A stretch of 64,000 bases of DNA. It comes from Flavobacterium lacustre. GTDB lineage: Bacteria > Bacteroidota > Bacteroidia > Flavobacteriales > Flavobacteriaceae. Below, in pieces: positions 1-9,877 of the stretch (the stretch's first letter is position 1; every line of letters starts with the position of its first letter). The translations under genes and the position numbers were made by a program. Location of the stretch: positions 2,790,001 to 2,854,000 of the forward strand of contig NZ_CP114882.2 of assembly GCF_027474525.2 (NCBI RefSeq). The letters are read 5' to 3'. The notes beneath the pieces are model-generated. The model made no database searches. It saw only the letters and a program-made list of their open reading frames with translations, and was not told the origin of the DNA.

Positions 1-573
1 ACAAGACCCGCAAATACCTGGAATCCGATTCGGATTAATTTTCAACATCTTTGGTTACTGATTACTGATGCTTGGCGAGCCGAAAACTGGAAAGATAAAT
101 GTACTATCTGGTTCAAACCAACCGGTTGGCGCCCAGAAAATTTTGAAGAAAAATATCCGGTTTATAAGATTACAAACGTATATGATTTTAAGAAATATGG
201 TACCCAACATTCAAATAAATTAATGTATTGGTCTCTATTTCAAGCAATCATTACGTTGTTGTTTATCAGCTATTTGTACAGCTCTATTGCAATTATTGGC
301 ATTCCTAATGTGTTTCTGTTTGGAGCCTTTATATTCATTACCGTTTACAGCTACACAGAATTAATGGACACCCGAAAATTTTCTTTACTGTGGGAAAGCA
401 TCCGCTTTTTATTTGGCATCACTTTAATCCTTTATTTTGGTGATTGGTTTGGAATGAGTCAATGGTTTCCTTTTGCTAATTATATCATTATTGGGTACTT
501 AATACTTTCGCTTTTGGTCAATATTTACTTTGTAAGTATCAATTTTGAAAAAGAAAAAATAGCTTTAGCTTAA
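1..573 (+). CDS. Sterol desaturase family protein, alkylglycerol-monooxygenase-like (C-terminal part)
   Basis: The open frame runs in from the window edge without a start, so only the last 190 residues are present. The first 60 codons contain NPIRINFQHLWLL, DAWRAENW and IWFKPTGWRP, which I recognise as the segment that follows the His-box region in bacterial homologues of alkylglycerol monooxygenase (fatty acid hydroxylase superfamily). These are di-iron membrane enzymes that open ether lipids. After that come about four hydrophobic helices. The catalytic His clusters lie upstream of the window. The ATG at 223 is internal: codons before it continue the family homology. A lysoplasmalogenase-like gene starts 14 bp downstream and probably shares the transcript. 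Family placement is good; the substrate is inferred. Confidence 0.8.
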   Translation, partial: TRPANTWNPIRINFQHLWLLITDAWRAENWKDKCTIWFKPTGWRPENFEEKYPVYKITNVYDFKKYGTQHSNKLMYWSLFQAIITLLFISYLYSSIAIIGIPNVFLFGAFIFITVYSYTELMDTRKFSLLWESIRFLFGITLILYFGDWFGMSQWFPFANYIIIGYLILSLLVNIYFVSINFEKEKIALA

Positions 574-587
574 CTTAAAATCACTTC

Positions 588-1259
588 ATGAAAGACAAAT
601 TATTATTGAAAAGTTATATTGGTTTCAGTGCACTCTATCTTTTGATTATTCTTATGGACCGGGACGATTTAGCGTGGTTTATGAAACCTTTTTTGCTTCC
701 TTTTTTAGGATTAGCCGTTTTGTTTTCTGAAGGATTTTCGACAAAAAAAGTGTTGTTATCGGCCTTGATATTTTCATGGATTGGCGATATTATTTTAATG
801 TTTGCTGACAAAGGGGAATTGTATTTCATCTTTGGATTAGTAGCATTCCTGATTTCCCATATTATTTATATTACATTGTTTTACAAACAGAAAAATACCA
901 GGACAAACGAAAAAACAGCTCTTTATTGGACGGGCATTTTTGTAATTCTTGTGTATTTTGCAATGATGATATTTTTGTTATTTCCTAAATTAGGTCCTTT
1001 AAAAATTCCCGTTTTAGTTTATGCAACTGTCATTACAACCATGCTTTATTTTGCTTTTAAAGGCAGTTTAATATGGGAAAAATCAGCTGCTAATGCTGTT
1101 TTATCGGGAGCGATATTCTTTGTGAGTTCGGATAGCATATTAGCGTTCAACAAGTTTTATGCTCCTGTCCCACTCGCTTCGTTTTTAATAATGATTACGT
1201 ATCTGGTAGCACAATATTTAATTACAGTAGGGATTTTAAAATTAAACCAAAAAAAATAG
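588..1259 (+). CDS. Lysoplasmalogenase-like protein (YhhN/TMEM86 family)
   Basis: A 223-residue integral membrane protein with seven to eight predicted helices. It has the family's conserved acidic motifs, SWIGDIILM near residue 65 and SDSILAFNKF near residue 185. YhhN/TMEM86 proteins hydrolyse the vinyl-ether bond of lysoplasmalogens. The gene sits 14 bp after an alkylglycerol-monooxygenase-like gene, so both encoded enzymes are predicted to attack ether-linked lipids. The length is normal for the family. The activity is inferred from family and context. Confidence 0.85.
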   Translation: MKDKLLLKSYIGFSALYLLIILMDRDDLAWFMKPFLLPFLGLAVLFSEGFSTKKVLLSALIFSWIGDIILMFADKGELYFIFGLVAFLISHIIYITLFYKQKNTRTNEKTALYWTGIFVILVYFAMMIFLLFPKLGPLKIPVLVYATVITTMLYFAFKGSLIWEKSAANAVLSGAIFFVSSDSILAFNKFYAPVPLASFLIMITYLVAQYLITVGILKLNQKK

Positions 1260-1285
1260 CATCTTCTTTTTTTAAGAAAATGCTA
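1257..1285. terminator. Hairpin between convergent genes
   Basis: TAGCAT (1257-1262) pairs with ATGCTA (1280-1285). An inner TTCTT/AAGAA pairing lies behind one mismatch, and T-rich sequence follows. The stem overlaps the stop codon of the lysoplasmalogenase gene and lies between two convergent genes, so it could serve both. Confidence 0.55.
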
Positions 1286-1312
1286 TATTATATTTTTGAT
1301 TTTTTTTAAAAT

Positions 1313-1726
1313 TTAATGAGGTAGTTTATCTTTCAATAATCCGTAGATAAAAGTACCTACCAAGGCGCCAAAAAGGACCAAAATCACAGGAAAAAAACCT
1401 GCACCTAATAGAATAAATATAGGTCCCGGACAAGAGCCAACCAATGCCCAGCCCAATCCGAAAAATAATCCGCCAATCCAATAACGGGTGGATCCTTTCT
1501 CTTTATCCAATATTTCAATGGGAAGTCCCTTGATGTCTTTTATATTTTTTCTTTTTATAATTTGAATCCCAATTACACCAGTTATAATGGCAACGCCAAT
1601 GATTCCATACATATGAAACGATTGAAATTGAAACATTTCATAAATTCGATACCAGGAAACAGCTTCCGATTTTGTGAGTACAATTCCAAAAACTAATCCG
1701 ACCAAAAAATATTTTAATACATTCAT
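1313..1726 (-). CDS. YeeE/YedE-type transporter, C-terminal half protein (DUF6691-like)
   Basis: A 137-residue membrane protein with about four hydrophobic segments and the signature FFGLGWALVGSCPGP, in which the Cys is the conserved YeeE/YedE residue. Bacteroidota often split this family into two adjacent small proteins, and the partner half is 3 bp upstream. Family members move sulfur compounds such as thiosulfate, and the reactive Cys passes the ligand on. Function here is inferred from family. Confidence 0.8.
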   Translation of the reverse strand: MNVLKYFLVGLVFGIVLTKSEAVSWYRIYEMFQFQSFHMYGIIGVAIITGVIGIQIIKRKNIKDIKGLPIEILDKEKGSTRYWIGGLFFGLGWALVGSCPGPIFILLGAGFFPVILVLFGALVGTFIYGLLKDKLPH

Positions 1727-1729
1727 CTG

Positions 1730-2287
1730 CTAAAAAATTAAGGGTAATAAATAATGAGACATAATCAATCCGCCTACAAAAAATCCGATAACGGCTTTTA
1801 ATGAAGGAAGTTGTAAATTACTCAAACCTGATATGGCGTGTCCCGAAGTACAACCACCAGCGTATCGTGTTCCGAAACCTATTAAAATTCCACCAATAAT
1901 TAAAATGAGAATCATTTTTGGTGATTCAAAAACTTGATTGCCAAAAAGCATATCCGGAACTAATTTTCCGTTTGGAGCATCAATACCCAATTGAGCTAAT
2001 TGTTCGATTGTTTTTGGGTTAATGGCTACATTAGAAGGATCGTTCATAAAATTAGCGGCAATAAAACCGCCTGCCATCGCGCCTAATACCACAACTAAAT
2101 TCCAGCGTTGTGATTTCCAATCGGTATCAAAGAAAGGAACTCTTTTACCAATTCCGGTCATCGAACACAGTGTTTGTAAATTAGATGACATTCCGAAAAC
2201 TTTTCCAAAATAAATAAGACAAAGCATAATCATGCCAATCAAAAAACCGGAAACATACCAAGGCCAAGTTTGAAAAATAATATTCAT
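1730..2287 (-). CDS. YeeE/YedE family transporter, N-terminal half protein
   Basis: A membrane protein with the signature FGTRYAGGCTSGHAISGLS near its C-terminus, which carries the family Cys. With the following gene (3-bp gap) it should make a two-subunit sulfur-compound channel. I chose the ATG at 2287 (MNIIFQTWPWYVSG, 185 residues) because the 17 residues gained from the ATG at 2338 are polar, run into a Cys and do not look like the family N-terminus; the longer start is not excluded. The gene order (large half, then small half) is typical of the pair. Confidence 0.8.
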   Translation of the reverse strand: MNIIFQTWPWYVSGFLIGMIMLCLIYFGKVFGMSSNLQTLCSMTGIGKRVPFFDTDWKSQRWNLVVVLGAMAGGFIAANFMNDPSNVAINPKTIEQLAQLGIDAPNGKLVPDMLFGNQVFESPKMILILIIGGILIGFGTRYAGGCTSGHAISGLSNLQLPSLKAVIGFFVGGLIMSHYLLPLIF

Positions 2288-2484
2288 GCAGTAATTTTTT
2301 TTGACAAAAATAGGAATTATGTTTTTTAAATTTATCACAATAAAGGCATAATTATTGTTTAAAGTAAGCTTCCGTTTAAAGTTCTATTTATATTTGTATC
2401 ACTAAAAAGATTCTTTCTTTGGAACAGATTTTAATCAAAATAGACTTTTTTTGGAACTGAAATAAAAAAATAAAAGAAACCGCT

Positions 2485-2937
2485 ATGAAAAAAACAGTGC
2501 TTTTTGTCGCTTTACTAATTGTTACTGCTTCTTGTGTGAGCACTAAATCAACTTTGAAAAACGTAGATAATAATGCTCCAATTCCAGTGTTAAGCAAAGA
2601 CAATACTTTTGTAATTACACAATTCAGCACTGATAAAAGATACGGTTACAACAAGGATTATCCTATCAATATTTTTTTTAGAACCAGTAAAGACGAAAGC
2701 ATTAATCAGCAACGCTATTTGAATGCATTAGCCGGACCAAAAGGTGAAAAATTAACGTACACAAAATTAGAAAGTTGTTGCCCGTTTCCTTCAACCAAAA
2801 GTGATATGGGAGCCGGTTTTCTTGACGTTTACGAAGTAAAATGGGAAGGTCAAAAAAAACCTGTTCTACTCTATTTAAACATTTATGAAAAAGGAGTTTT
2901 AATGGTTCCCGTAGGTTTCAGCCTGAAGAAAAAATAG
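2485..2937 (+). CDS. Small lipoprotein of unknown function
   Basis: A 150-residue product. Residues 1-17 form a signal peptide ending in a lipobox (VTASC), so it should be a lipoprotein. The mature part has a predicted beta-rich fold with a CCPF motif near residue 98 followed by TKSDMGAGFLDVYEV. I recognise this only as a conserved flavobacterial lipoprotein family with no firm function. The downstream Na/Pi transporter follows closely, but a shared role is not evident. Confidence 0.7.
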   Translation: MKKTVLFVALLIVTASCVSTKSTLKNVDNNAPIPVLSKDNTFVITQFSTDKRYGYNKDYPINIFFRTSKDESINQQRYLNALAGPKGEKLTYTKLESCCPFPSTKSDMGAGFLDVYEVKWEGQKKPVLLYLNIYEKGVLMVPVGFSLKKK

Positions 2938-2985
2938 ACAATCCATTTGATACTACCTCATTTATCAGTATCTTTAATACTGTTT

Positions 2986-4674
2986 ATGACTGTAGAAACG
3001 CTCCATATTATCTTTAAACTTGCTGCAGGCATAGGCTTGTTCCTTTTTGCTATGCATTTGCTTGAGGAATCCTTAAAAAATCTTTCGGGAAGAAATTTTA
3101 AGCTTTTTCTGCAACGCATTACTAAAAATAATATTGGCGCTGTAGCCGGAGGAATTATAGTTACTGTTGTGCTTCAAAGCAGTTCTATGGTTTCATTGAT
3201 GGTTTTAGCTTTTGTAGGTGCCGGAGTATTTAGCATGAAAAATGCAATGGCAATTATTCTCGGAGCAAATTTAGGCACTACTCTGGCGAGTTGGTTAGTG
3301 GCTACTTTAGGTTTTAAAGTGAATATCGAAATTGTTGCTTACCCAGCCATTTGTATTGCCGGATTATTGCTCATTCTTTTTGGCAATCGCAAAACGATAA
3401 AATATATCTCTTATTTTCTATTTGGATTTGGTTTATTGTTCATCGGACTTTCCTTCATGAAAACGGCAATGGAGAATCAGGTACAAAACTTTGATTTTTC
3501 TCCATATGCACAAATGCCGTTGATTGTTTTTTTACTTTTAGGATTTGTTTTTACTGTCTTAATACAATCCAGCTCAGTAACAATGGCGCTCACACTAAGT
3601 GCGCTGTATGTAGGGGCAATCAATTTTCCTATTGCTGCAACAATTGTGCTCGGGGCAGAAACAGGAACTATAATCAAAGTATTGTTGAGTGCAATAGGCG
3701 GTAATGCATCAAAAAAACGAGTGGCGCTTGGAAATTTACTTTTTAATATTTTCATTACCGCTTTTACTTTTGCTTTACTCAATCCCATTTTGCGGCTTAT
3801 AACAGATGTTTTTATTATCAAAGATCCGCTGATTGGTTTAGTTGCTTTTTCTAGTTTCATTAATCTGTTAGCTATTCTTATTTTTCTGCCGATTCTAAAT
3901 TTCTATTCTCGATTTTTAGAACATTTCTTTAAAGAAACGGATGCTTCTGCAGCTGCTTTTATTGGACATGCTTCAGTTGCTGAGCCAGAAACAGCTTTGG
4001 ATTTATTTCGAAGAGAAACAAAATATTTCATTCACAACTCCATGCTTTTCAATTTAGAACTTTTTAAAATTGACACACAATCCCTTCGAAAACAAAGTGA
4101 TTTTAAAGGAATAAACGAAAAATGGGATTATTTTTCAAAAACTAAAGAGGAAAAATATGAGTTCCTCAAACAGTTGCAAGGCGAGTTGCAAGCTTTTTAT
4201 TTAGCATTGAGAACAAAATTGCAACCCGAGCAGGTTTCGGAACTCAATCAGTTGATTGCTGCCGTACGAAGTGCTATGCATGCGGTGAAAAGTGTTAAGG
4301 ATATAGGAAGTAATATCACAAATCTTCGAAGTTCATCAAAGGATATTAAGTACAATTTTTTTCTGTATCACAAAAAAGAAACCGAAAAACTGTATCAGGA
4401 ATTAAATGCATTCATCACCAAAGAAAAAGAAGCCAGTTTTGAAAATCTACAAGCTGTTTATGATACCATTCAAAATAATTATACTGCCGTTCTCAACGAT
4501 TTTTATACCAATGCTCAAAATACGGCGATTGAAAATATTGATATAACGACTATTATTAATTTTAACCGCGAACTTTTCACCTCTAATAAAGCGATACTGA
4601 TGGCGGTAAAAGATAGTTTATTAGACGAAAAACAGGCTGCTGAATTTAATGAAATACCGGTATATCGTACCTAA
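2986..4674 (+). CDS. Na/Pi cotransporter family protein with PhoU-like tail
   Basis: This is a NptA/YjbB-type sodium-phosphate symporter. Two inverted-repeat transport domains each carry the diagnostic QSSS motif (VVLQSSSMVSLM near residue 64, VLIQSSSVTMAL near residue 190). A helical PhoU-like cytoplasmic region covers about residues 340-560. I place the start at the ATG at 2986 (MTVETLHIIFKLAAG), because an upstream in-frame TTG at 2947 adds 13 residues without family character. Substrate specificity is inferred from family. Confidence 0.85.
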   Translation: MTVETLHIIFKLAAGIGLFLFAMHLLEESLKNLSGRNFKLFLQRITKNNIGAVAGGIIVTVVLQSSSMVSLMVLAFVGAGVFSMKNAMAIILGANLGTTLASWLVATLGFKVNIEIVAYPAICIAGLLLILFGNRKTIKYISYFLFGFGLLFIGLSFMKTAMENQVQNFDFSPYAQMPLIVFLLLGFVFTVLIQSSSVTMALTLSALYVGAINFPIAATIVLGAETGTIIKVLLSAIGGNASKKRVALGNLLFNIFITAFTFALLNPILRLITDVFIIKDPLIGLVAFSSFINLLAILIFLPILNFYSRFLEHFFKETDASAAAFIGHASVAEPETALDLFRRETKYFIHNSMLFNLELFKIDTQSLRKQSDFKGINEKWDYFSKTKEEKYEFLKQLQGELQAFYLALRTKLQPEQVSELNQLIAAVRSAMHAVKSVKDIGSNITNLRSSSKDIKYNFFLYHKKETEKLYQELNAFITKEKEASFENLQAVYDTIQNNYTAVLNDFYTNAQNTAIENIDITTIINFNRELFTSNKAILMAVKDSLLDEKQAAEFNEIPVYRT

Positions 4675-4882
4675 ATCCATGAGAATCTAAAAAGAGTAAA
4701 CTTCCAGCCATATACTGTTTGCGCGATTTTATAGTATTTAATACAATAATTTTATAATTATAATTTAAAATTCTATAAAAAATACTGATTTCGAATTTTG
4801 ATCTTTGTGATTAAATCCATTTTGATATAAAATTGCTATTCCGCTATAATTTGGCTAATTTTATACCTAAATCCCAAATCAC

Positions 4883-7800
4883 TTGAAAAAGCACCTAAAG
4901 AAAATACTTACTATTTTTCTACGAATAGTAGCAACATTTTTAGTGTTGTTTCTTATGTTAGTACTTGCAATTCAGATTCCATCAGTACAAAATTCAATTA
5001 AAAATCAAGCGGTTACTTACCTTGAAGGAAAAATTAAAACTAAAATACAGATTGAAAAATTAGAAATTGCTTTTCCACAAAAAGTAATTCTAGCAGGAGT
5101 TTATTTTGAAGATCAAAAAAAAGATACTCTTTTGTCTGGTGAAAAAATAATAGCCGACATTAGTGTATTGCAAATAATCAATAACAAGATACAAGTTAAT
5201 GCTATTGAATTAGAAGGAATTACTACTCATTTGAACAAAGATAAAAAAGGTATTTTTAATTTTGATTATATTATCAAAGCCTTTGCAACTCCCGATAAAC
5301 CAAAAGAAGATGATACTACACCGATGCAATTTTCGCTGGAAGAAATAAATCTGAATCGAATACGCATAAAATATTCGGATGCTACTTCAAAAAACAACAC
5401 TTCAATCGACCTAAAACACCTTAATACGCACATAAAAACATTTGATTTAAAAGGAATGAACTTTGAAATTCCTAAAGTGACTGTTAACGGATTACAACTG
5501 AAATTAAAACAAGAATTAGTTAAAACAACCAATATTGCTAAAGAAACTTCAGGTCAAACGAAGTTGAAATTAAATATAGGAGAAATTGATTTAAAGAAAT
5601 TTGCGGTTGATTATGACAATGAAAATGACAAACTGAAAACTACAGTTTCCTTCAAAAAACTATTTGTAAAATTCAATAAAATTGATCTTAATAAACAATT
5701 TATACTTGTAGAAAGTATTGATTTATCGAATGCTAAAGGAATTCTTGCTTTGGCAAAAAAAGATAAAATTATTCCAAAAAAAGTTGCAATTGCTAATGAA
5801 ACGAACGATTGGGAAATTAAAATCAGTGAAACAAATTTTGACAAAGTCAACTTTCGTTATGACAATAATGATGTTGTTGCGGTAAAAAAAGGAATCGATT
5901 ACAATCATTTAAATCTGAGTAATTTAAACCTGAATATTGAAAACATCAATTACAATCCTGAAAATATTTCGGGGAATATTAACTCTTTAACCGTTAAAGA
6001 GCAAAGTGGTTTAGCTATTGAATCCTTTAAAACTGACTTTTTCTACGGCAAAAAAAATGCGTATCTAAAAAATTTATACCTTAAAACACCTCAAACCCTT
6101 TTGAAGGATGAACTCGTTATTGGCTATCCCAGCATCGAATCTATAACTGAAAATCTAGGTGAATTATCGATAAAAGCTTCTTTAAAAAATAGCAAATTAG
6201 GATTTAAAGACATTTTGCTTTTTGTGCCTAAATTGTCCGAAACCAATCCTTTTAAGAATAACCCAAATGCTATTTTACGCATCAACAGTACCGTTTCCGG
6301 GAAATTAAAAAACATTGAAATTCCAAATTTAGAAATCAGCGGTATCGGAACAACGAAAATTGTCGCCAGTGGAAGAATTATGGGATTACCCGACATGAAA
6401 AAAGCGAATTTTGATATTGTGATTAAGGATTTCAAATCAAGTTCAAAAGACCTTAATCAGTTTGTGCCAAGGGGAACTATTCCTAACTCGATTGCATTGC
6501 CGGCACAATTTGGAGCCAAAGGGATTTTTAAAGGAACAATCGCTAATTTTAATACGAATATGAATGTGCAAAGTAGTTTTGGTAACGCCAAAATCAAAGC
6601 AACTTTTGATCAACGAATAAAGAATAAAGAGAAATATAATGCCGAAACCGAATTAGAAAATTTTGATTTAGGAAAATTTATAAAAAATGATTCTATTGGA
6701 AAAATAACTGCAAAAGCTACTGTAAAAGGAACAGGATTTAATCCAAAAACTGCAAATGCAACAGGTAGCGGAACGATTCTGAAGGTGAATTTTAACAAAT
6801 ATACGTATAAAAATTTAGCTATAAAAGGCAAAATCAATAACGGAAGTTTTAATGTTACAGCGCAGGCAAAAGACCCAAATCTAACTTTTGATTTGATTAG
6901 CAGTGGTGGATTTAAAGATAAATATCCAACCGGAAAATTAAAACTGAATGTCGATATTGCTGATTTAGAAAAATTGAATTTACACGCCGGGCCATTAAAA
7001 TTAAGAGGCGTTGTAGAAGCTGATATTCAATCTGTTGATTTAGATTATCTAAACGGAAAAATGACAGCACATACTCTTTTTATAACGAATGAAAAAGGAG
7101 AATTTGCGGTTGATTCCATTACAATTAGAGCAACTACAACTGCCGAAAAAAGTGCTCTTGTATTAGAATCTCCTTTTTTGGACGCAACCGTAAATGGAAA
7201 ATACAAACTTTCGCAACTGCCAACCGCTTTGTCGAATTCTCTTTCAAAATATTATAATTGGAATCCAACTTCCAAAAAAAGTAAAGCAACAAACAACTAT
7301 TTTGATTTTAAACTTAATGTTAAAGACAATCCTGTCGTAACACAATTAATTACTGATTTAAAAATTTTGGCGCCTATCCTTATAACTGGCCGATATAATG
7401 CTGAGAATGATTCCATTGTTTTAAACGGTGCTGTTCACAAGCTAATTTATGGCGATAATACCGTAACTAATGCCGTTTTTACTATTGATACTCAAGACAA
7501 AGCATTAGTGTACAATTTGATCGTAGATGACATTCAAAATACTCAAATTCAATTGCCTTATACCTCAATTTCAGGAAAAGTGCAAAACAATACGGTAGAA
7601 TATGCTTTACAGCTTAAAGATTTAAAAGATAAAGAACGGTACTTTATAGCAGGAACTATGAATGCTGCCAATGGAAATTCGGAAATTAATCTGGATTCGG
7701 AAAAACTGATGTTGAATTACGAATCTTGGAATATATCGCCTGAAAATTTAATTCGTTTTGGAAAAAAAGGAATATATGCTTCTGATTTTGAATTAAAAAA

Positions 7801-9877
7801 AGAAGAAAACAGCATTAAAATACAATCCCAATCAGAAAAACCCAACGCGCCAATTGAAGTTGATTTTAAGAATTTTGAAATCGAAACCATTACCAGTATG
7901 GTCGAAAAAAGCGACTTGAAAATGAGTGGAAAAATCAATGGAACCGCTTTGTTAAAAAACGTAGATAAAAATCTGTTATTCACATCTGATTTAGTAATTG
8001 AAGATTTCACTTTCAAAAAAGATACTGTAGGAACAATTGCCGTGCAAGTCAATAACGAAATTGCGAATCAATATGATGCGCATATAAAGTTAACAGGGCA
8101 GGAAAACCAAGTTAATCTTGATGGTGTGTACCGTTCAAATGACAGTAGTTTTGATATGACATTGCTAATTGACAGGTTGAATATGAAAAGTATTCAAGGG
8201 TTTTCGATGAATCATTTAACAGAAAGTACCGGATTTTTTACAGGGAATTTCACTCTAACGGGAACTACAAAACAACCCGAATTAATTGGAACATTAAAGT
8301 TTAATGATATCAGTTTTAAAGCTACAGAACTCAACGCCAGATTCCAATCGATGAATGATTCAATAGCCTTTACAACTAATGCTGTTTTATTTGATAATTT
8401 CATTATAAAAGATGAAAAAGGAAATGACCTTTCTATAAACGGAAAAATTGACAGTCATAATTTTAGCAATTTTGGTTTTGATTTGGCTATTGATGCAGAG
8501 AATTTTAAAGCCATCAATTCTAAAGCAAAAGACAATGATTTGTTTTATGGAGAATTATATTTAGACAATCATCTGAAAATAAAAGGTACGCTTAATAATC
8601 CGATTGTTGACGGTAATATCAAGGTAAATAAAGACACTAAATTTACGGTTGTATTGCCGCAATCCGATCCTTCTATTGCAGATCGGGAAGGAATTGTAGA
8701 GTTTATTGACCAAGATCATCCGCAAATTGTGACTACGGTAAAAGCGGAAGAAATTTTAAATCAATCAGAAATTAAAGGTATTAATGCTTCGGTAAATATT
8801 GAAATTGATAAAGAAGCAGAATTCAGCATTATCATAGATAAATCTAATGGTGATTATTTAAAATTAAAAGGAGAAGCTAATTTATACGGAGGCATCGATG
8901 CTTCGGGCAAAACGACATTAACAGGGAAATATGAGTTTACCGAAGGAACGTATGAAATGACTTTTAGTGCTTTGAAAAGAAAATTTGATATCAAAAAAGG
9001 AAGTTATATCCTTTGGAACGGAGAACCTACAACCGCCGATGTCAACATTACTGCCGTTTATAAAATAAATACAGCGCCCTTAGACTTACTAAGTGGTCAA
9101 CTGGGAGCGGTTTCCGAAGAAATACGAAATACTTATAAAGAAAAAGTGGCGTTTGAAACCCTGTTAATAATGAAAGGGGAATTAATGAAACCCGACATTA
9201 CGTTTGATATCATTTTACCCGAAGGAATTAACAGCGTCTCTCCTGATGTTCTTTCGACAACGCAAACTAAGTTAACGCAATTAAGACAAGATCCGAGTGA
9301 ATTGAATAAACAAGTATTTGCGTTGTTATTGTTAAATCATTTCATTGGTGAAAACCCGTTTTCGAGCGAATCCGGAAGTGGTTCCGTTTCTTCGTTGGCA
9401 AGAGTTAGCGCCAGTAAAATTTTGTCGGAACAATTGAATAATCTCGCAGGTGATTTGATAAAAGGAATCGATATTGATTTCAACCTGCAATCAACCGAAG
9501 ATTACACATCCGGACAACGACAAGATAAAACCGACTTGAATATTGGTATTTCAAAAAAATTATTGAATGACCGACTCAAAGTTACCGTTGGAAGCAGTTT
9601 TGGTTTAGAAGGAACGCAGCAAGCCAACCAACAATCGAACAATATTGCCGGAGATGTTTCTATAGATTATCAATTGTCTAAAGATGGACGCTATAAAATT
9701 CGTGGATATCGAATCAACAAATACCAAGTCGCACTTCAAGGCGAAGTAGTCGAAACCGGAATATCGTTTATCATTACATTAGATTACAATAAATTTAAAG
9801 AATTGTTCCAAAAAAGTAAAGTAAAAACAGCAACAGCGAAAAAGGAAAAAACCTTAAAAAAGAAATCCGATGAATAA
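4883..9877 (+). CDS. tamB: Translocation and assembly module protein TamB
   Basis: A 1664-residue protein with a basic N-terminus and one signal-anchor helix (about residues 8-28), followed by a very long repetitive beta-rich region typical of AsmA/TamB proteins. The C-terminal TamB (DUF490) domain covers about residues 1230-1650. TamB bridges inner and outer membranes and works with a BamA-like partner in outer-membrane protein insertion or lipid transport. The start is a TTG directly before KKHLKKIL; the next ATG lies inside the anchor helix, so TTG is the better choice. The last 8 bp overlap the tamL start, indicating translational coupling. Confidence 0.9.
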   Translation: MKKHLKKILTIFLRIVATFLVLFLMLVLAIQIPSVQNSIKNQAVTYLEGKIKTKIQIEKLEIAFPQKVILAGVYFEDQKKDTLLSGEKIIADISVLQIINNKIQVNAIELEGITTHLNKDKKGIFNFDYIIKAFATPDKPKEDDTTPMQFSLEEINLNRIRIKYSDATSKNNTSIDLKHLNTHIKTFDLKGMNFEIPKVTVNGLQLKLKQELVKTTNIAKETSGQTKLKLNIGEIDLKKFAVDYDNENDKLKTTVSFKKLFVKFNKIDLNKQFILVESIDLSNAKGILALAKKDKIIPKKVAIANETNDWEIKISETNFDKVNFRYDNNDVVAVKKGIDYNHLNLSNLNLNIENINYNPENISGNINSLTVKEQSGLAIESFKTDFFYGKKNAYLKNLYLKTPQTLLKDELVIGYPSIESITENLGELSIKASLKNSKLGFKDILLFVPKLSETNPFKNNPNAILRINSTVSGKLKNIEIPNLEISGIGTTKIVASGRIMGLPDMKKANFDIVIKDFKSSSKDLNQFVPRGTIPNSIALPAQFGAKGIFKGTIANFNTNMNVQSSFGNAKIKATFDQRIKNKEKYNAETELENFDLGKFIKNDSIGKITAKATVKGTGFNPKTANATGSGTILKVNFNKYTYKNLAIKGKINNGSFNVTAQAKDPNLTFDLISSGGFKDKYPTGKLKLNVDIADLEKLNLHAGPLKLRGVVEADIQSVDLDYLNGKMTAHTLFITNEKGEFAVDSITIRATTTAEKSALVLESPFLDATVNGKYKLSQLPTALSNSLSKYYNWNPTSKKSKATNNYFDFKLNVKDNPVVTQLITDLKILAPILITGRYNAENDSIVLNGAVHKLIYGDNTVTNAVFTIDTQDKALVYNLIVDDIQNTQIQLPYTSISGKVQNNTVEYALQLKDLKDKERYFIAGTMNAANGNSEINLDSEKLMLNYESWNISPENLIRFGKKGIYASDFELKKEENSIKIQSQSEKPNAPIEVDFKNFEIETITSMVEKSDLKMSGKINGTALLKNVDKNLLFTSDLVIEDFTFKKDTVGTIAVQVNNEIANQYDAHIKLTGQENQVNLDGVYRSNDSSFDMTLLIDRLNMKSIQGFSMNHLTESTGFFTGNFTLTGTTKQPELIGTLKFNDISFKATELNARFQSMNDSIAFTTNAVLFDNFIIKDEKGNDLSINGKIDSHNFSNFGFDLAIDAENFKAINSKAKDNDLFYGELYLDNHLKIKGTLNNPIVDGNIKVNKDTKFTVVLPQSDPSIADREGIVEFIDQDHPQIVTTVKAEEILNQSEIKGINASVNIEIDKEAEFSIIIDKSNGDYLKLKGEANLYGGIDASGKTTLTGKYEFTEGTYEMTFSALKRKFDIKKGSYILWNGEPTTADVNITAVYKINTAPLDLLSGQLGAVSEEIRNTYKEKVAFETLLIMKGELMKPDITFDIILPEGINSVSPDVLSTTQTKLTQLRQDPSELNKQVFALLLLNHFIGENPFSSESGSGSVSSLARVSASKILSEQLNNLAGDLIKGIDIDFNLQSTEDYTSGQRQDKTDLNIGISKKLLNDRLKVTVGSSFGLEGTQQANQQSNNIAGDVSIDYQLSKDGRYKIRGYRINKYQVALQGEVVETGISFIITLDYNKFKELFQKSKVKTATAKKEKTLKKKSDE

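Noticed and set aside
2388..2630. 80-codon minus-strand ORF
   Set aside because: Antisense to the lipoprotein gene start and without any coding character.
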